A stretch of DNA of 64,000 bases from CAVVYA01 sp963752345. GTDB taxonomy: Bacteria; Pseudomonadota; Alphaproteobacteria; SMXQ01. The stretch spans positions 1 through 64,000 of the forward strand of contig CAVVYA010000012.1 in the NCBI GenBank assembly GCA_963752345.1. Direction: 5' to 3'. The notes under the pieces are model-generated. The model had not been told where the DNA came from, searched no databases, and was given only the letters and a program-made list of their open reading frames with translations. The translations under genes were made by a program, and so were the position numbers. Below, piece by piece: positions 29,979-38,486 of the stretch (position 1 is the first letter of the stretch; each line of letters begins with the position of its first letter).

Positions 29979-31409
29979 ATGGGGATTTCCTATAATCCGT
30001 ATCTGGTCGCGCTCTCGGTGGCGGTGGCGACCTTTGCGTCCTATACCGCGCTCGATCTGGCCGGACGGTTTCGCGCACAGGCGGGAAAAGCCGGGGCGCC
30101 CTGGCTCGTGGGTGCCGCCTGCGCGATGGGCGGCGGCATCTGGTCGATGCATTTCATCGGTATGCTGGCCCTCAGCATGCCGGTCACGGTGCGCTACGAC
30201 GTGGGGCTCACGCTGCTGTCGCTGGCGACGCCGATCGTGATGACCGGCTTCGGCTTCTTTCTTGTCGCAAGGCACCCAAAAGGTCTGGCGAACCTGCTGG
30301 CCGCCGGTCTGATCACCGGTTTCAGCATCAGCAGCATGCATTACGTCGGCATGGCGGCCATGCGCATGGATGGCGAATTGCATCATGAGCCGCTGTTCGT
30401 GCTCGCTTCGATCATGATCGCGGTCGGCGCCGCCACCGCGGCGCTGTGGCTGTCGATCGTGCGAATCGGCCGCTGGCGGCGCATGGCGGCGGCCCCGATC
30501 ATGGGTCTGGCCGTCTCCGGAATGCATTATGTGGCGATGGCCGGCGCCCATGTCGTACCCATTGATTCGCCCAGCGACATGGATGGCATCCTGCTCGATC
30601 CGGCGGTGATGGCCTTCAACCTGGCGACCGTCAACCTCCTGGTCATGCTCCTGGCGCTCGCCGCGGCATCCTACGACCGTCGGCTCGCACGGGTGAACGC
30701 CGCTCATGCCCGCAGTCTCGAAGACAGCAACGAGGCTCTGGAAGCGAAGGTGCGCGAACGCACGCGCGAGCTCGAAAAAGCATTGGATAGCCGCAATATC
30801 ATCCTGCGCGAGCTGCAGCATCGGGTGCGCAACAACTTGCAGGTGGTGAAGAGCCTGTTGCGGCTGCAGGCGCGGCAATTCGAAGATCCCCGTATCGTAC
30901 AGGCTTTTGCCGAGGCGCAAAACCGCGTGCAGTCGATCGCGCTCGTGCACACGCTGCTGTTCGACCAGGACGGCCTGCCCAGCATCGTGCACTTCGATAC
31001 CTATCTCAAAAGCCTGTGCGCCGAACTGGCGCGGACCTACGACGCCGAACGACGTCAGATCGCCATCACGGTTGCGGCCAACCACATGGCATTGCCGTTG
31101 GAGACGGCGGTGCCTGCCGGACTGATGATCAACGAACTCGTCTCCAACGCGTTCAAGCACGCCTTTCCGGTGGGCAGCGGCCAGGTCAGAGTCGTGGCGT
31201 CGCTCAAGGGCGAGCACCTGACGTTCACCGTGGCCGACAATGGCATAGGGTTCGCCGGTCCATCGACCATGGGCAAGGACGGCCATATGGGCATGCGCGT
31301 GATCAGCTCGCTCGCCGCGCAGCTCGACGGTACGATCGAATATCGCAACCGCAATGGCACGGAAGCGGTTTTCAGCCAGGTCCCAATCCGGGATGCGGTC
31401 ACGCTTTGA
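29979..31409 (+). CDS. MHYT-domain sensor histidine kinase (HisKA_2 type)
   Basis: About 476 residues. The N-terminal 230 residues are an integral-membrane MHYT sensor with repeated motifs MHFIGMLA, MHYVGMAAMR and MHYVAMAGAH, the histidines thought to bind copper and sense a gas or redox cue. A short coiled coil (SNEALEAKVRERTRELEKAL) leads to a HisKA_2 domain with the phosphoacceptor in LQHRVRNNLQVVKSLLRLQ, and an ATPase domain (NELVSNAFKHAF, ADNGIGFAG). Kinases of this type often feed general-stress or phototaxis regulators. ATG 29979 is preferred over GTG 29973 because aaggtgg is well spaced from it. No partner regulator is adjacent. Confidence 0.88.
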   Translation: MGISYNPYLVALSVAVATFASYTALDLAGRFRAQAGKAGAPWLVGAACAMGGGIWSMHFIGMLALSMPVTVRYDVGLTLLSLATPIVMTGFGFFLVARHPKGLANLLAAGLITGFSISSMHYVGMAAMRMDGELHHEPLFVLASIMIAVGAATAALWLSIVRIGRWRRMAAAPIMGLAVSGMHYVAMAGAHVVPIDSPSDMDGILLDPAVMAFNLATVNLLVMLLALAAASYDRRLARVNAAHARSLEDSNEALEAKVRERTRELEKALDSRNIILRELQHRVRNNLQVVKSLLRLQARQFEDPRIVQAFAEAQNRVQSIALVHTLLFDQDGLPSIVHFDTYLKSLCAELARTYDAERRQIAITVAANHMALPLETAVPAGLMINELVSNAFKHAFPVGSGQVRVVASLKGEHLTFTVADNGIGFAGPSTMGKDGHMGMRVISSLAAQLDGTIEYRNRNGTEAVFSQVPIRDAVTL

Positions 31410-31456
31410 AGCGATCGGGATGGCCGCCCTGAGAGCCGCTGACCGGCGGGCGCGGC

Positions 31457-31888
31457 TCAGCGGTCGAGCGACCGCCATTTTCCTTCGATGATGGCGCCGC
31501 TGCGGCGGCGCGCCAAATAGTCGTCGAAGATGGCGAGGTTGCGCCGATTGGCGCGCCAGAAAATGTCGCCGATATCGCCCAAGACCGGGACAGCGCTGAT
31601 TCCCGCATCGATGGCGATGTTCGCGGCCATGCGCAGCAGCGCCGATTTCGGTAGCCCCGCGCGATGCGCTTCGTAAACCACATAGAGGGAGAGCAGCGTG
31701 GTGACCGTGTCACCCGCAATCGGCAGCAGGCCGATCAAGGGATCGAGGCCGATGCGGATGTTGGTGCCCGGAACGACGAAGGCGGAATCGAGCAGATTGG
31801 CGACGCGGGCGATACGCGCGCGGCTCTGTACCGGATCGCTTGGCCGGGTGAAGAAATCGCTGAACAATTGCGCCGTCGTCGTGGTCAT
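31457..31888 (-). CDS. DUF4112 domain-containing membrane protein
   Basis: A 143-residue protein matching DUF4112: a hydrophilic N terminus, then the characteristic LDSAFVVPGTNIRIGLDPLI followed by GLLPIAGDTVTTLLSLYVVY and a second hydrophobic stretch ending AVPVLGDIGDIFWRANRRN. It is probably an inner-membrane protein of unknown function. ATG 31888 is chosen because GGAG lies 7 bp upstream; an ATG 7 codons earlier lacks a ribosome site. It converges on the MHYT kinase. Confidence 0.85.
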   Translation of the reverse strand: MTTTTAQLFSDFFTRPSDPVQSRARIARVANLLDSAFVVPGTNIRIGLDPLIGLLPIAGDTVTTLLSLYVVYEAHRAGLPKSALLRMAANIAIDAGISAVPVLGDIGDIFWRANRRNLAIFDDYLARRRSGAIIEGKWRSLDR

Positions 31889-32015
31889 TCGCGTCTCCGT
31901 GCCAGGCAAGCCGCTGCGGGTGGAAAACGGTTATGTGGGGATTGCCGCCCCCGGTTCAATGCGAAGGGTCGTCGGCGCGTTGATCGCCATCCCGGCTATC
32001 GCGCGGTCCGGACGC

Positions 32016-32046
32016 AAAGAAGGGGCGGCACGAGTGCCGCCCCTTC
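32016..32046 (-). terminator. Rho-independent terminator after the small exported protein
   Basis: A 13-bp perfect inverted repeat, GAAGGGGCGGCAC and GTGCCGCCCCTTC, separated by 2 nt, lies 15 bp past the stop of the gene that ends at 32061. On the minus strand it is followed by tttgcg. The stem is very strong though the T-tract is short. Confidence 0.75.
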
Positions 32047-32060
32047 GCTGTGAGAGTGGC

Positions 32061-32333
32061 TTACTTGCAGTCCAGCATCTTTGCCGCTTCGCCGTCCGCT
32101 TTGCAGGTCATACCAGCCTTGACGTCGCCGCGTGCGCCTTCTTTGCCATTGATCGTGACCTTGGTTCCGGAGCCGCTAACGGCAACCTTCTTGTCGCCGA
32201 TAACGACCGTGCGGCCTTCGCCCTCGACGGCAGTGACTTTGCCTTCGACGGCCTGCGCCATCGCCGGCAGCGCGGTGCCGAACGCGAATGCGCCACCCAG
32301 AACAGAAGCCAGCAGGAGTTTCTTCATGGACAT
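32061..32333 (-). CDS. Small exported protein of unknown function
   Basis: A 90-residue protein with a clear signal peptide (MKKLLLASVLGGAFAFGTAL, cleavage after AMA). The mature part of about 65 residues, starting QAVEGKVTAVEG, is rich in short beta-like stretches (GRTVVIGDKKVAV) and contains two cysteines, in MTCKAD and at the extreme C terminus (MLDCK), which could form a disulfide in the periplasm. I do not recognise the family. A strong terminator follows. Confidence 0.75.
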   Translation of the reverse strand: MSMKKLLLASVLGGAFAFGTALPAMAQAVEGKVTAVEGEGRTVVIGDKKVAVSGSGTKVTINGKEGARGDVKAGMTCKADGEAAKMLDCK

Positions 32334-32583
32334 GGAAACGTTCCTTTTTAGAACCCGGCGCCGTGTTGCGGCGCCGGACACTCGGCCACCAGTTTCATCG
32401 AGCGGTCTGCGACGACCGCTGCGGTTTCCCCGCTGGCCGGGCCAAATCCCCGGGGAGACGCGAAGAGTATAGCAAGCGAAGTGTGACGAAAATGAGGGAC
32501 CGAACCAATGCAATAAGGCATTCCGGCGGCAAAAGTTCCCATATCGCGTGCAAACGTCGGAGGCGCCGCAACCGAAGCCCGGC

Positions 32584-33177
32584 TTATCGCGCGATGCGCG
32601 GCTTGCGGACCGACAACGTCACCGGAAACGGCTTGCTGAGAAACGGCGAACCGGCGGCACCGAAGCGCCAGGGCTTTTCGCGCGCCTGGCTGATGCCGAT
32701 GCGTGGTCCGATGACGATATCGGGCCGCGCCTGCGCGGGGTCGAGGTCGAACGGCGGAGCTGCCAGCGGATGTCCGTTGTGGGCGCGGGTGATGCCGAGG
32801 GCCTGACACAGGCGCCCTGGTCCGGCGCACAGCTTGCGCGGGTCGGCGGTGCCGCGGCGCGCGTGCATCGTCGCCATGCCGCTGGTGGGGGCGAGCGCCC
32901 GGATCAGGACGGCGTTGCCCTCACCCGCCGGACCGCAGACGAAGTTGAGGCACCAGTGAATGCCATAGGAGCGATAGACATAGGCATGGCCCGGGGGGCC
33001 GAACATGGCGGCGTTGCCCGGTGTCTGTCCGCGGTAGGTATGCGACGCCGGATCCTCGTGATGGTAGGCCTCGGTCTCGACGATCGTGCCGCCCACGCCG
33101 TCGAACAAAAAGGTGGCGCCGATCAGCTCACGCGCGACGATGAGCACGTCGCGGTCGAAGAAGGAGCGAGGCATCAT
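32584..33177 (-). CDS. DNA-3-methyladenine glycosylase (AAG/MPG family)
   Basis: A 197-residue base-excision repair glycosylase of the Aag fold, which removes alkylated and deaminated purines. Family blocks are VARELIGATFLF, the catalytic glutamate in IVETEAYHHEDPASHTYRG, MFGPPGHAYVYRSYGIHWC and the C-terminal GPRIGISQAREKPWRF. ATG 33177 is chosen; the in-frame TTG at 33213 has no support. It stands alone. Confidence 0.93.
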   Translation of the reverse strand: MMPRSFFDRDVLIVARELIGATFLFDGVGGTIVETEAYHHEDPASHTYRGQTPGNAAMFGPPGHAYVYRSYGIHWCLNFVCGPAGEGNAVLIRALAPTSGMATMHARRGTADPRKLCAGPGRLCQALGITRAHNGHPLAAPPFDLDPAQARPDIVIGPRIGISQAREKPWRFGAAGSPFLSKPFPVTLSVRKPRIAR

Positions 33178-33394
33178 GCGGCCATTAAAGGCGAAACCGG
33201 GTGCCGTGGGCAAGCGCGGGCGGATCGCCGATCCGCGCGCATCGCGGCGCGATTGGCGCCGCTGGTGACGCGGGCCTCCCCGGTGAGCGGAGAGAGAGGA
33301 ACGCCGATCATGGCCGCGGCAGCGGCGGTCGTCTCTATGGTGAAAATGATCGAGGCCGGCGGGCCAGTCCGAGGGCGGACCGGACGAGCGGGAG

Positions 33395-33835
33395 TCAGCC
33401 GGCGTTTTTCGCCGACGCGACCGGTACGGCGCCCTTGGCCGCCGCCTTCAGGCTGTCCGAATGCTGATCCTGATAGGACAGCTTGTCGCCCGAGGCGGTG
33501 ATCTGGTCGCGGTTGAAGTTGAGCGTGCAGAGCAGCCCGACCATGCCGTCCTTGATCTCCAGATTCTTCACAGCCTTGGCCGACAGCGGAATGTTGCGGT
33601 GGCCGCAGTAGACGATCAGCGCGCGCAGCACTTCCTGGTTCTCGAAACGGATCGGCATCTCCGAACCTTTGTCGGTGACATAGATCAGGGTGACGTCGAT
33701 GTTTTCGCCCTTGCCGAGCACGATGTTCTTGAGGAAGCCGCGCGGTAGCGGGTAAGACCGGGCGCGCAAATCATTGACGAGCGCCTGATACAGCTCCTCG
33801 TTCGAAAACAACAGGTAGCGGACTTCCTTGGGCAT
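33395..33835 (-). CDS. Conserved-looking hypothetical protein
   Basis: A 146-residue cytoplasmic protein without signal or membrane segments. The first 120 residues look folded (PKEVRYLLFSNEELYQALV, PIRFENQEVLRALIVYCGH, LEIKDGMVGLLCTLNFNRDQ) and the tail is Ala/Lys-rich and probably disordered. Codon use matches its neighbours. I do not recognise the family. ATG 33835 is chosen since the upstream extension is low-complexity Arg/Pro. Confidence 0.7.
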   Translation of the reverse strand: MPKEVRYLLFSNEELYQALVNDLRARSYPLPRGFLKNIVLGKGENIDVTLIYVTDKGSEMPIRFENQEVLRALIVYCGHRNIPLSAKAVKNLEIKDGMVGLLCTLNFNRDQITASGDKLSYQDQHSDSLKAAAKGAVPVASAKNAG

Positions 33836-34075
33836 GGGGTCCTCTGTAAACGTTCGCGGCGGCGTGCGTTCCGGGTGCGTGGCGCGAACCCAGTCATAGG
33901 GCAATATTGATAACAGAAAGTAAATTCCGGCCCGCGGGCCGGCCGCTGCGCGCCGCGCGGGTTTTGTGCAAGACATGCCGATGCGAGACGAACCGCGCCA
34001 TCGCGACTGCGCCGCCCCATCGGTGGTGTTTGGTGGAGGCGTCCCCCGCGTCGCCCAAGGGGAATGATAGCGGCG

Positions 34076-35260
34076 CTATTCCTCCGAGCCCTCGCGCGTG
34101 GCGGCGGGCTTGGGTGCCTTCTCGCCTGGCACGGCGCCCACCCAAAGGGCATCCCACAGCTCATGCATCTTGGCGCTCGTATCGGCGGTGAGCATCGCAT
34201 CGTCGCGCACGACGTGCGGCTTGCCCATGATGGTGTCGGCGAACATGAGGAAGTCGGGCGTCTGCAGCGCCTTGTGGACCGGCATGGCAAAGGTCGTCGC
34301 GAATTGCACGAGTTGCCCTTCGCGGCTCAGCATCCAGTTGATGAAAATCCGCGCGCCGTTCTTGTGCGGCGATTTTTCCAACATGCCGATCTGCGACACG
34401 GTGACCGGCACGGGCGATGGACAGTGATAGCCGAGCGGCGCGCCTTTCTTGACATATTGCCGGGCGCGGTCCTCGCCAGCCGGGACGACGGCATCCGCTT
34501 CGCCCGCCACGGTGAGGCCCGTGGTCGCGTTCATGCCTTCCTTGCGCCGCTGCGGCTGCAGTTCGAACAGGCTGCGCGTGAAGGCCGTCCCCCATGCGTC
34601 CCCTTTTGTCGACCACAGAGTGAGCAGCCAAGGGTCGGGAAGATTGGCGAGAGCGAGGGCGCCGCCGCGCCAGCGTGGGCTCTTCACGAGATCGTCCCAC
34701 GTCGCCGGCAAGTCTTCCTTTTTCACTTTATCGAGATTGTAGGCCATGCAACGGAACGACAGCCGGTAGCTCGCCCAGGTGCCGTTCGCGGCGACGAAGT
34801 CGTTCGACAGGTTGGTGAAGCCCGGCAGCTCGCGCAGATCGGCCAGCGCCTTCATCTCGATGAACTGGGGCGTGGCGCTGCCGATGCTGGTCAGCACGTC
34901 GGCGATGACGCGGCCCTCGCCGAGCGCGACCAGCACCTTGATGCCGCGTCCGGCCGTGCCGGTGCGGTTGTAGCGCAGGTTGACGAAGGGATAGCGTTCC
35001 TTGAACGCCGCCGTCATGGTCGAAAAGTCGCGGTCATTCCATGTGCCGAAGATGGTGACGCCCTCTTCCTTGGCCGCGCCGTCGAGCCAGGCCTGGGGCA
35101 CGGCCAGCTCCGCATCGAGTCCGTTCAGCACGGACAGGTCGAGCTTGAGCTCGGCGAGCGCTTTGTGGGTCGCCTTCGGAATATCCGCGGCGCCGGCGCG
35201 GGGCCCGGCGACCAGCGCCACCCCCAAGGCCATGACGATTACAAGCAGCCCCCTGTGCAT
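34076..35260 (-). CDS. Periplasmic extracellular solute-binding protein (iron(III)/polyamine-type)
   Basis: A 394-residue protein with a signal peptide (MHRGLLVIVMALGVALVAG, cleaved near AGAA). The mature N terminus GVTIFGTWNDRDFSTMTAAF and FVNLRYNRTGTAGRGI resembles class-II binding proteins of the FbpA/SBP_bac type. The middle VAANGTWASYRLSFRCMAYN is also typical of that superfamily. No permease or ATPase gene is adjacent, so the transport system and ligand are unknown. ATG 35260 begins directly at the signal peptide. Confidence 0.8.
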   Translation of the reverse strand: MHRGLLVIVMALGVALVAGPRAGAADIPKATHKALAELKLDLSVLNGLDAELAVPQAWLDGAAKEEGVTIFGTWNDRDFSTMTAAFKERYPFVNLRYNRTGTAGRGIKVLVALGEGRVIADVLTSIGSATPQFIEMKALADLRELPGFTNLSNDFVAANGTWASYRLSFRCMAYNLDKVKKEDLPATWDDLVKSPRWRGGALALANLPDPWLLTLWSTKGDAWGTAFTRSLFELQPQRRKEGMNATTGLTVAGEADAVVPAGEDRARQYVKKGAPLGYHCPSPVPVTVSQIGMLEKSPHKNGARIFINWMLSREGQLVQFATTFAMPVHKALQTPDFLMFADTIMGKPHVVRDDAMLTADTSAKMHELWDALWVGAVPGEKAPKPAATREGSEE

Positions 35261-35493
35261 GTCGGCATCCCTTCGTCTTGGCCTGCTTTTTTTATCGGCC
35301 CTGCTGTCCGATTTTGAACGCATCGCGGCCGTCACGCCAATTCTATGTGAGCCTTCAGCGAATCGTGAAGGAGACTGCCGTGATCAAAGAGCGGAGCCGC
35401 CGCATGTGGGGTGAAGCTACCCCCGCGTTGCGGCTGCGTCGCGGCTATCCTCCGCGGCGGGATGCCAGTAAAGGCTTGAAGCTCTTTGTGGAA

Positions 35494-35539
35494 TTGGCGC
35501 ACCCGACAAGATTCGAACTTGTGACCTCTGCCTTCGGAG
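35494..35539. repeat. Left attachment-site copy (46-bp direct repeat of tRNA-Arg 3' end)
   Basis: Identical over 46 bp to 37825-37870. It contains the CCA end, acceptor strand, T arm and the sequence up to the anticodon loop of tRNA-Arg, but no 5' half, so it is not a functional tRNA. Confidence 0.9.
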
Positions 35540-35824
35540 ATCGTTGATTAACTCAAGTGCTCGGCAGGGGCCTAAGCAAAAACAACCACTTACGTTTGAG
35601 CAGGTCGGGACTGTTGGCTTTCACCGGGGTTCGTTTGTAGCTCAATAACGGAAAAAACCTCAACATTGGAGCGCGGCCTTATCCGTTCCGGGATACAATT
35701 CTATTCAGGGCCCAGGCTCTGCGGACTTACGGGGTATCTCTAAAGCAACCGCTAGGATTTGAACGGCCCCGAGAAGACATGAGCAGTAGCCTATCCATTG
35801 CAATGCTCAGCAGGGGAAATTCGC
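35540..35824. other. Island sequence without a supported gene
   Basis: About 285 bp of AT-richer DNA between the left attachment copy and the orphan gene. No frame on either strand encodes a recognisable protein or integrase remnant. Its right end includes the ribosome site gcaggggaaa for the orphan gene and presumably its promoter. Confidence 0.5.
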
Positions 35825-36467
35825 ATGGATTTCATAACCGCATTGTTAGTCAGTGTCCCGATTGTAATCCTAGGATTCTTTGTCTTAGATCGCGCATCGA
35901 AGAAGAGTGAAGATCGGCTGATTGCCGCGCTCAACGCAGTAATCGATCAGCTTACGCCGGATTTTCGCAACGCGGGCCCGTCTGCGATCGGCAAGGATGA
36001 GAGTTCGTGCCTCTTATTGGCGCAGGAGACGAAGCGGGTTTGCCTGATTGAATTATCCGACGACTACGAAACTCAGCATAGGATCGTAGGGCATAGAGAT
36101 TTACTTGAGGTTGAACTGGTCCAAGATGGTATTTCAATCACAAAAACCTCTCGATCGAGTCAGGCGGCCAATGCTTTGATTGGAGGGGCGATATTCGGGG
36201 GTGTGGGTGCCGTTGTCGGCGCTCTAACGAGCACGAGTGTAACAAGTGACAAGATCAAACGTATCGATCTCAGACTCACGGTCAATGATTTGGATAGACC
36301 TCTTTTTATCCTTAACTTCCTTAATTCGGCAACGAACAAAGGCAGTAGTGACGCACCAGGAGGCAGCGAAGGCGGCTAATGAATGGGTCGCTCGAATAAA
36401 AGTCCTTATACGCAGTGCAGACGAAGAAGATGCAACAGTTCCACCTTCACTCATTGGCACTCACTAG
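35825..36467 (+). CDS. Island-borne membrane-anchored protein of unknown function (+1 frameshift)
   Basis: About 213 residues after removing one base near 36325-36345 (643 bp, remainder 1 modulo 3). The N terminus has one transmembrane helix (ITALLVSVPIVILGFFVL). A cytoplasmic domain follows (SSCLLLAQETKRVCLIEL), then a glycine-zipper stretch ANALIGGAIFGGVGAVVGAL (about residues 118-137), a beta-rich segment LRLTVNDLDRPLFILNFL, and an amphipathic Ala/Glu/Lys/Trp helix ending VLIRSADEED in the second frame. Without the shift the protein would end in a Gly/Ser tail that looks non-native. Composition is AT-richer than the neighbours, a sign of transfer. Function unknown. ATG 35825 has a good ribosome site. 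Confidence 0.65.
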
Positions 36468-36746
36468 CGACGCTGGTAAGAGCAGTGCAAGGAACGTGGC
36501 ATTCAGGACGGACCGTGTGAGCCTGAGCCACCGGTCACATGATTAGGTCGCATCTAAAGACTGCATTGCGTGTGTCATGAAACACTTAGTTGAATGAACA
36601 GGCTGGAAGCCTCGTGCGTTTCTATGTCAAACACATTACTTAGCGAGCCCACTAGGTCTGGGAAAAATTGAAAAAAACGCGAAGAATTCGCGGCAACCGT
36701 AGAGGCAACAGGCCGCGCGGCCGCATCAACACAACATGTCGCTAGA
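36468..36746. other. Island sequence between orphan gene and IS element
   Basis: About 280 bp, AT-rich in parts (for example aaaaattgaaaaaaacgcg near 36661). I see no gene, tRNA or clear hairpin. Confidence 0.45.
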
Positions 36747-37795
36747 TGTTTGGTCCCGGCTTTGATGGTGCAGTCTATTCACCATGGAATGGAAGGATGC
36801 ACTATGGGCCAGGTTCTCCACGGGAGCGCCACGACGACAGAGGCGGTCCGTCGAGCGATACAACATAGTCAAGAGAGCCTGAGGGCGCTGGCCAAGCGCT
36901 ACGGCATCAACCAGAAGACCGTCGCCAAGTGGAAGAAGCGCGGACGTCGGTCGCCGATCTGCCGACTGGCCCGAAGAGAGCCGAAGTCGACGGTGCTGTC
37001 GATCGAGGAGGAGGCGGTCATCGTCGCCTTCCGGCAGCACACGCTGCTGCCGCTGGATGACTGCCTCTATGCCCTGCAGCCGACGATCCCGCATCTGACG
37101 CGATCATCGCTGCATCGCTGCCTGCAGCGCCATGGCATCTCCCGCCTGCCGCGAGGTCGAAGGCGACAAGCCGGCCAAGAAGAAGTTCAAGGCCTACCCG
37201 ATCGGCTACTTCCACATCGACATCGCCGAAGTCCAGACCGCCGAAGGCAAGCTCTATCTCTTCGTGGCAATCGACCGGACATCAAGTTCGCCTTCGTCGA
37301 GCTGCACGAGAAGGCCACGCGCGAGATGGCCGCAGCCGACTTCCTGCGGCACCTCATCGCAGCCGTTCCCTACACGATCCACACCGTGCTCACCGACAAC
37401 GGCATCCAGTTCACCACACCCGGCGAACAACCGCTCAGCCGCGCCCGATATCAAGCGCACTGGACGCGGCGAACCATTCGTGCTCATGCATTCGAGCTGC
37501 CTGCGCACGCAACGATATCGAGCATCGCCTGACCAAGCTGAAGCATCCCTGGACCAACGGGCAGGTCGAACGGATGAACCGAACCATCAAGGAAGCGACC
37601 GTCAAGCGCTACCACTACGACGACCACGACCAACTGCGAGCGCCACTCGCACGACTTCGTCACCGCCTACAATTTCGCGCCGCCGGCTCAAGACCCTCAA
37701 GGGCCTCACACCCTACGAGTACATCTGCAAAGCCTGGACAACAGAGCCCGAACGATTCACCCTCAATCCGATCCATCAAATGCCGGGACTAAACA
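36747..37795 (+). mobile_element. IS481-family insertion sequence
   Basis: A 1049-bp element bounded by imperfect terminal inverted repeats: left TGTTTGGTCCCGGC followed by TTTGATGG, and right (complement) TGTTTAGTCCCGGC followed by ATTTGATGG. Size and the single DDE transposase inside agree with IS481. Flanking bases (ctaga on the left, gttag on the right) do not form a target duplication, which suggests rearrangement since insertion, or base errors. Confidence 0.85.
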
Positions 37796-37800
37796 GTTAG
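36804..37800 (+). pseudogene. IS481-family transposase (frame broken several times)
   Basis: The N terminus, MGQVLHGSATTTEAVRRAIQ, has the helix-turn-helix (LAKRYGINQKTVAKWKKR). The DDE catalytic core appears in pieces: YFHIDIAEVQTAEGKLYLF with the first aspartate, TIHTVLTDNGIQF with the second, and HPWTNGQVERMNRTIKEATV with the glutamate. The end LTPYEYICKAWTTEPERF runs to TAG 37798-37800, just outside the IS. Frame changes lie near 36940-36975, 37150, 37280, 37430, 37500 and 37650. As read it cannot make an active enzyme, but some shifts may be assembly errors like those elsewhere. Confidence 0.85.
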
Positions 37801-37824
37801 TCTAAGATTCAAATCCAAGAGAAG

Positions 37825-37902
<78 letters not shown>

Positions 37903-38486
37903 TGTGCCGACGCACGGGCGAACGCCCGGGAGGGCCGCACTTTAAGGCAAACCGTTCCGAGCCGCAACGACCGGGGTTGAACCCGTGCGCACGGTGTCTC
38001 GGCAGGCCACGGGTTGCAATCCGCGCGCGGTTTCGCGCCGCCCGCTGCGGCAGACCGCCGGACGGCGCTCGCGTCGATCGGATTGAAATAGGCGCGCGCG
38101 GATGACTTCTCGCCGGCGATCGGAATGATGGCAGGCGCACACGATGGCGCGCGGCGTCGCGCGTGCGTGCCCTGCCGCGCTTTTCGCCGTCTTGTCGCGA
38201 CGATGCTTCGCGGCATCGCACCGGCCCCCCCGCGCGTCTCGCTCGCCGCTGTGCGGGCGCCACAGCGCCATCTGTGCTGGCGCCGCGCTTCGTCTCGCGT
38301 GCGCCGCCGATTACAACCAAGGCTGTAATCACTTTGCCGCCTATTTCATATAGACAAAGGCCTATTCATTCTTCATTAACGGTGACCTGCAGTCTACCGA
38401 AAGGCAAAGGCCGCAACTGTTGGTAGCAATTGCGAAGCCGTGCTCGCGGTTCGCGCAGTCGATTAAGCGTAAATGAGGGGGACCTC
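37903..38486. other. Intergenic stretch, no supported gene
   Basis: About 580 bp. The first 400 bp are very GC-rich with many gcgcg runs and open frames on both strands that look like composition artefacts. The last 150 bp are AT-richer (around 38340-38400) and end in gaggggg before the next start, so they probably hold its promoter. No gene, repeat or RNA recognised. Confidence 0.5.

Noticed and set aside
29658..31478. A 606-codon open frame antisense to the MHYT kinase
   Set aside because: No recognisable domain, composition driven by third-position GC of the real gene, and the plus-strand frame has complete kinase motifs.
35278..35547. Short plus-strand frame ending across the left attachment site
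   Set aside because: Its C terminus is simply translated tRNA sequence and the rest lacks any protein-like feature.
35540..36746. Integrase remnant inside the mini-island
   Set aside because: No frame on either strand shows tyrosine or serine recombinase motifs.
37903..38486. Several overlapping small GC-rich open frames right of tRNA-Arg
   Set aside because: All three frames on both strands are open because of extreme GC content; none has motifs or a ribosome site.
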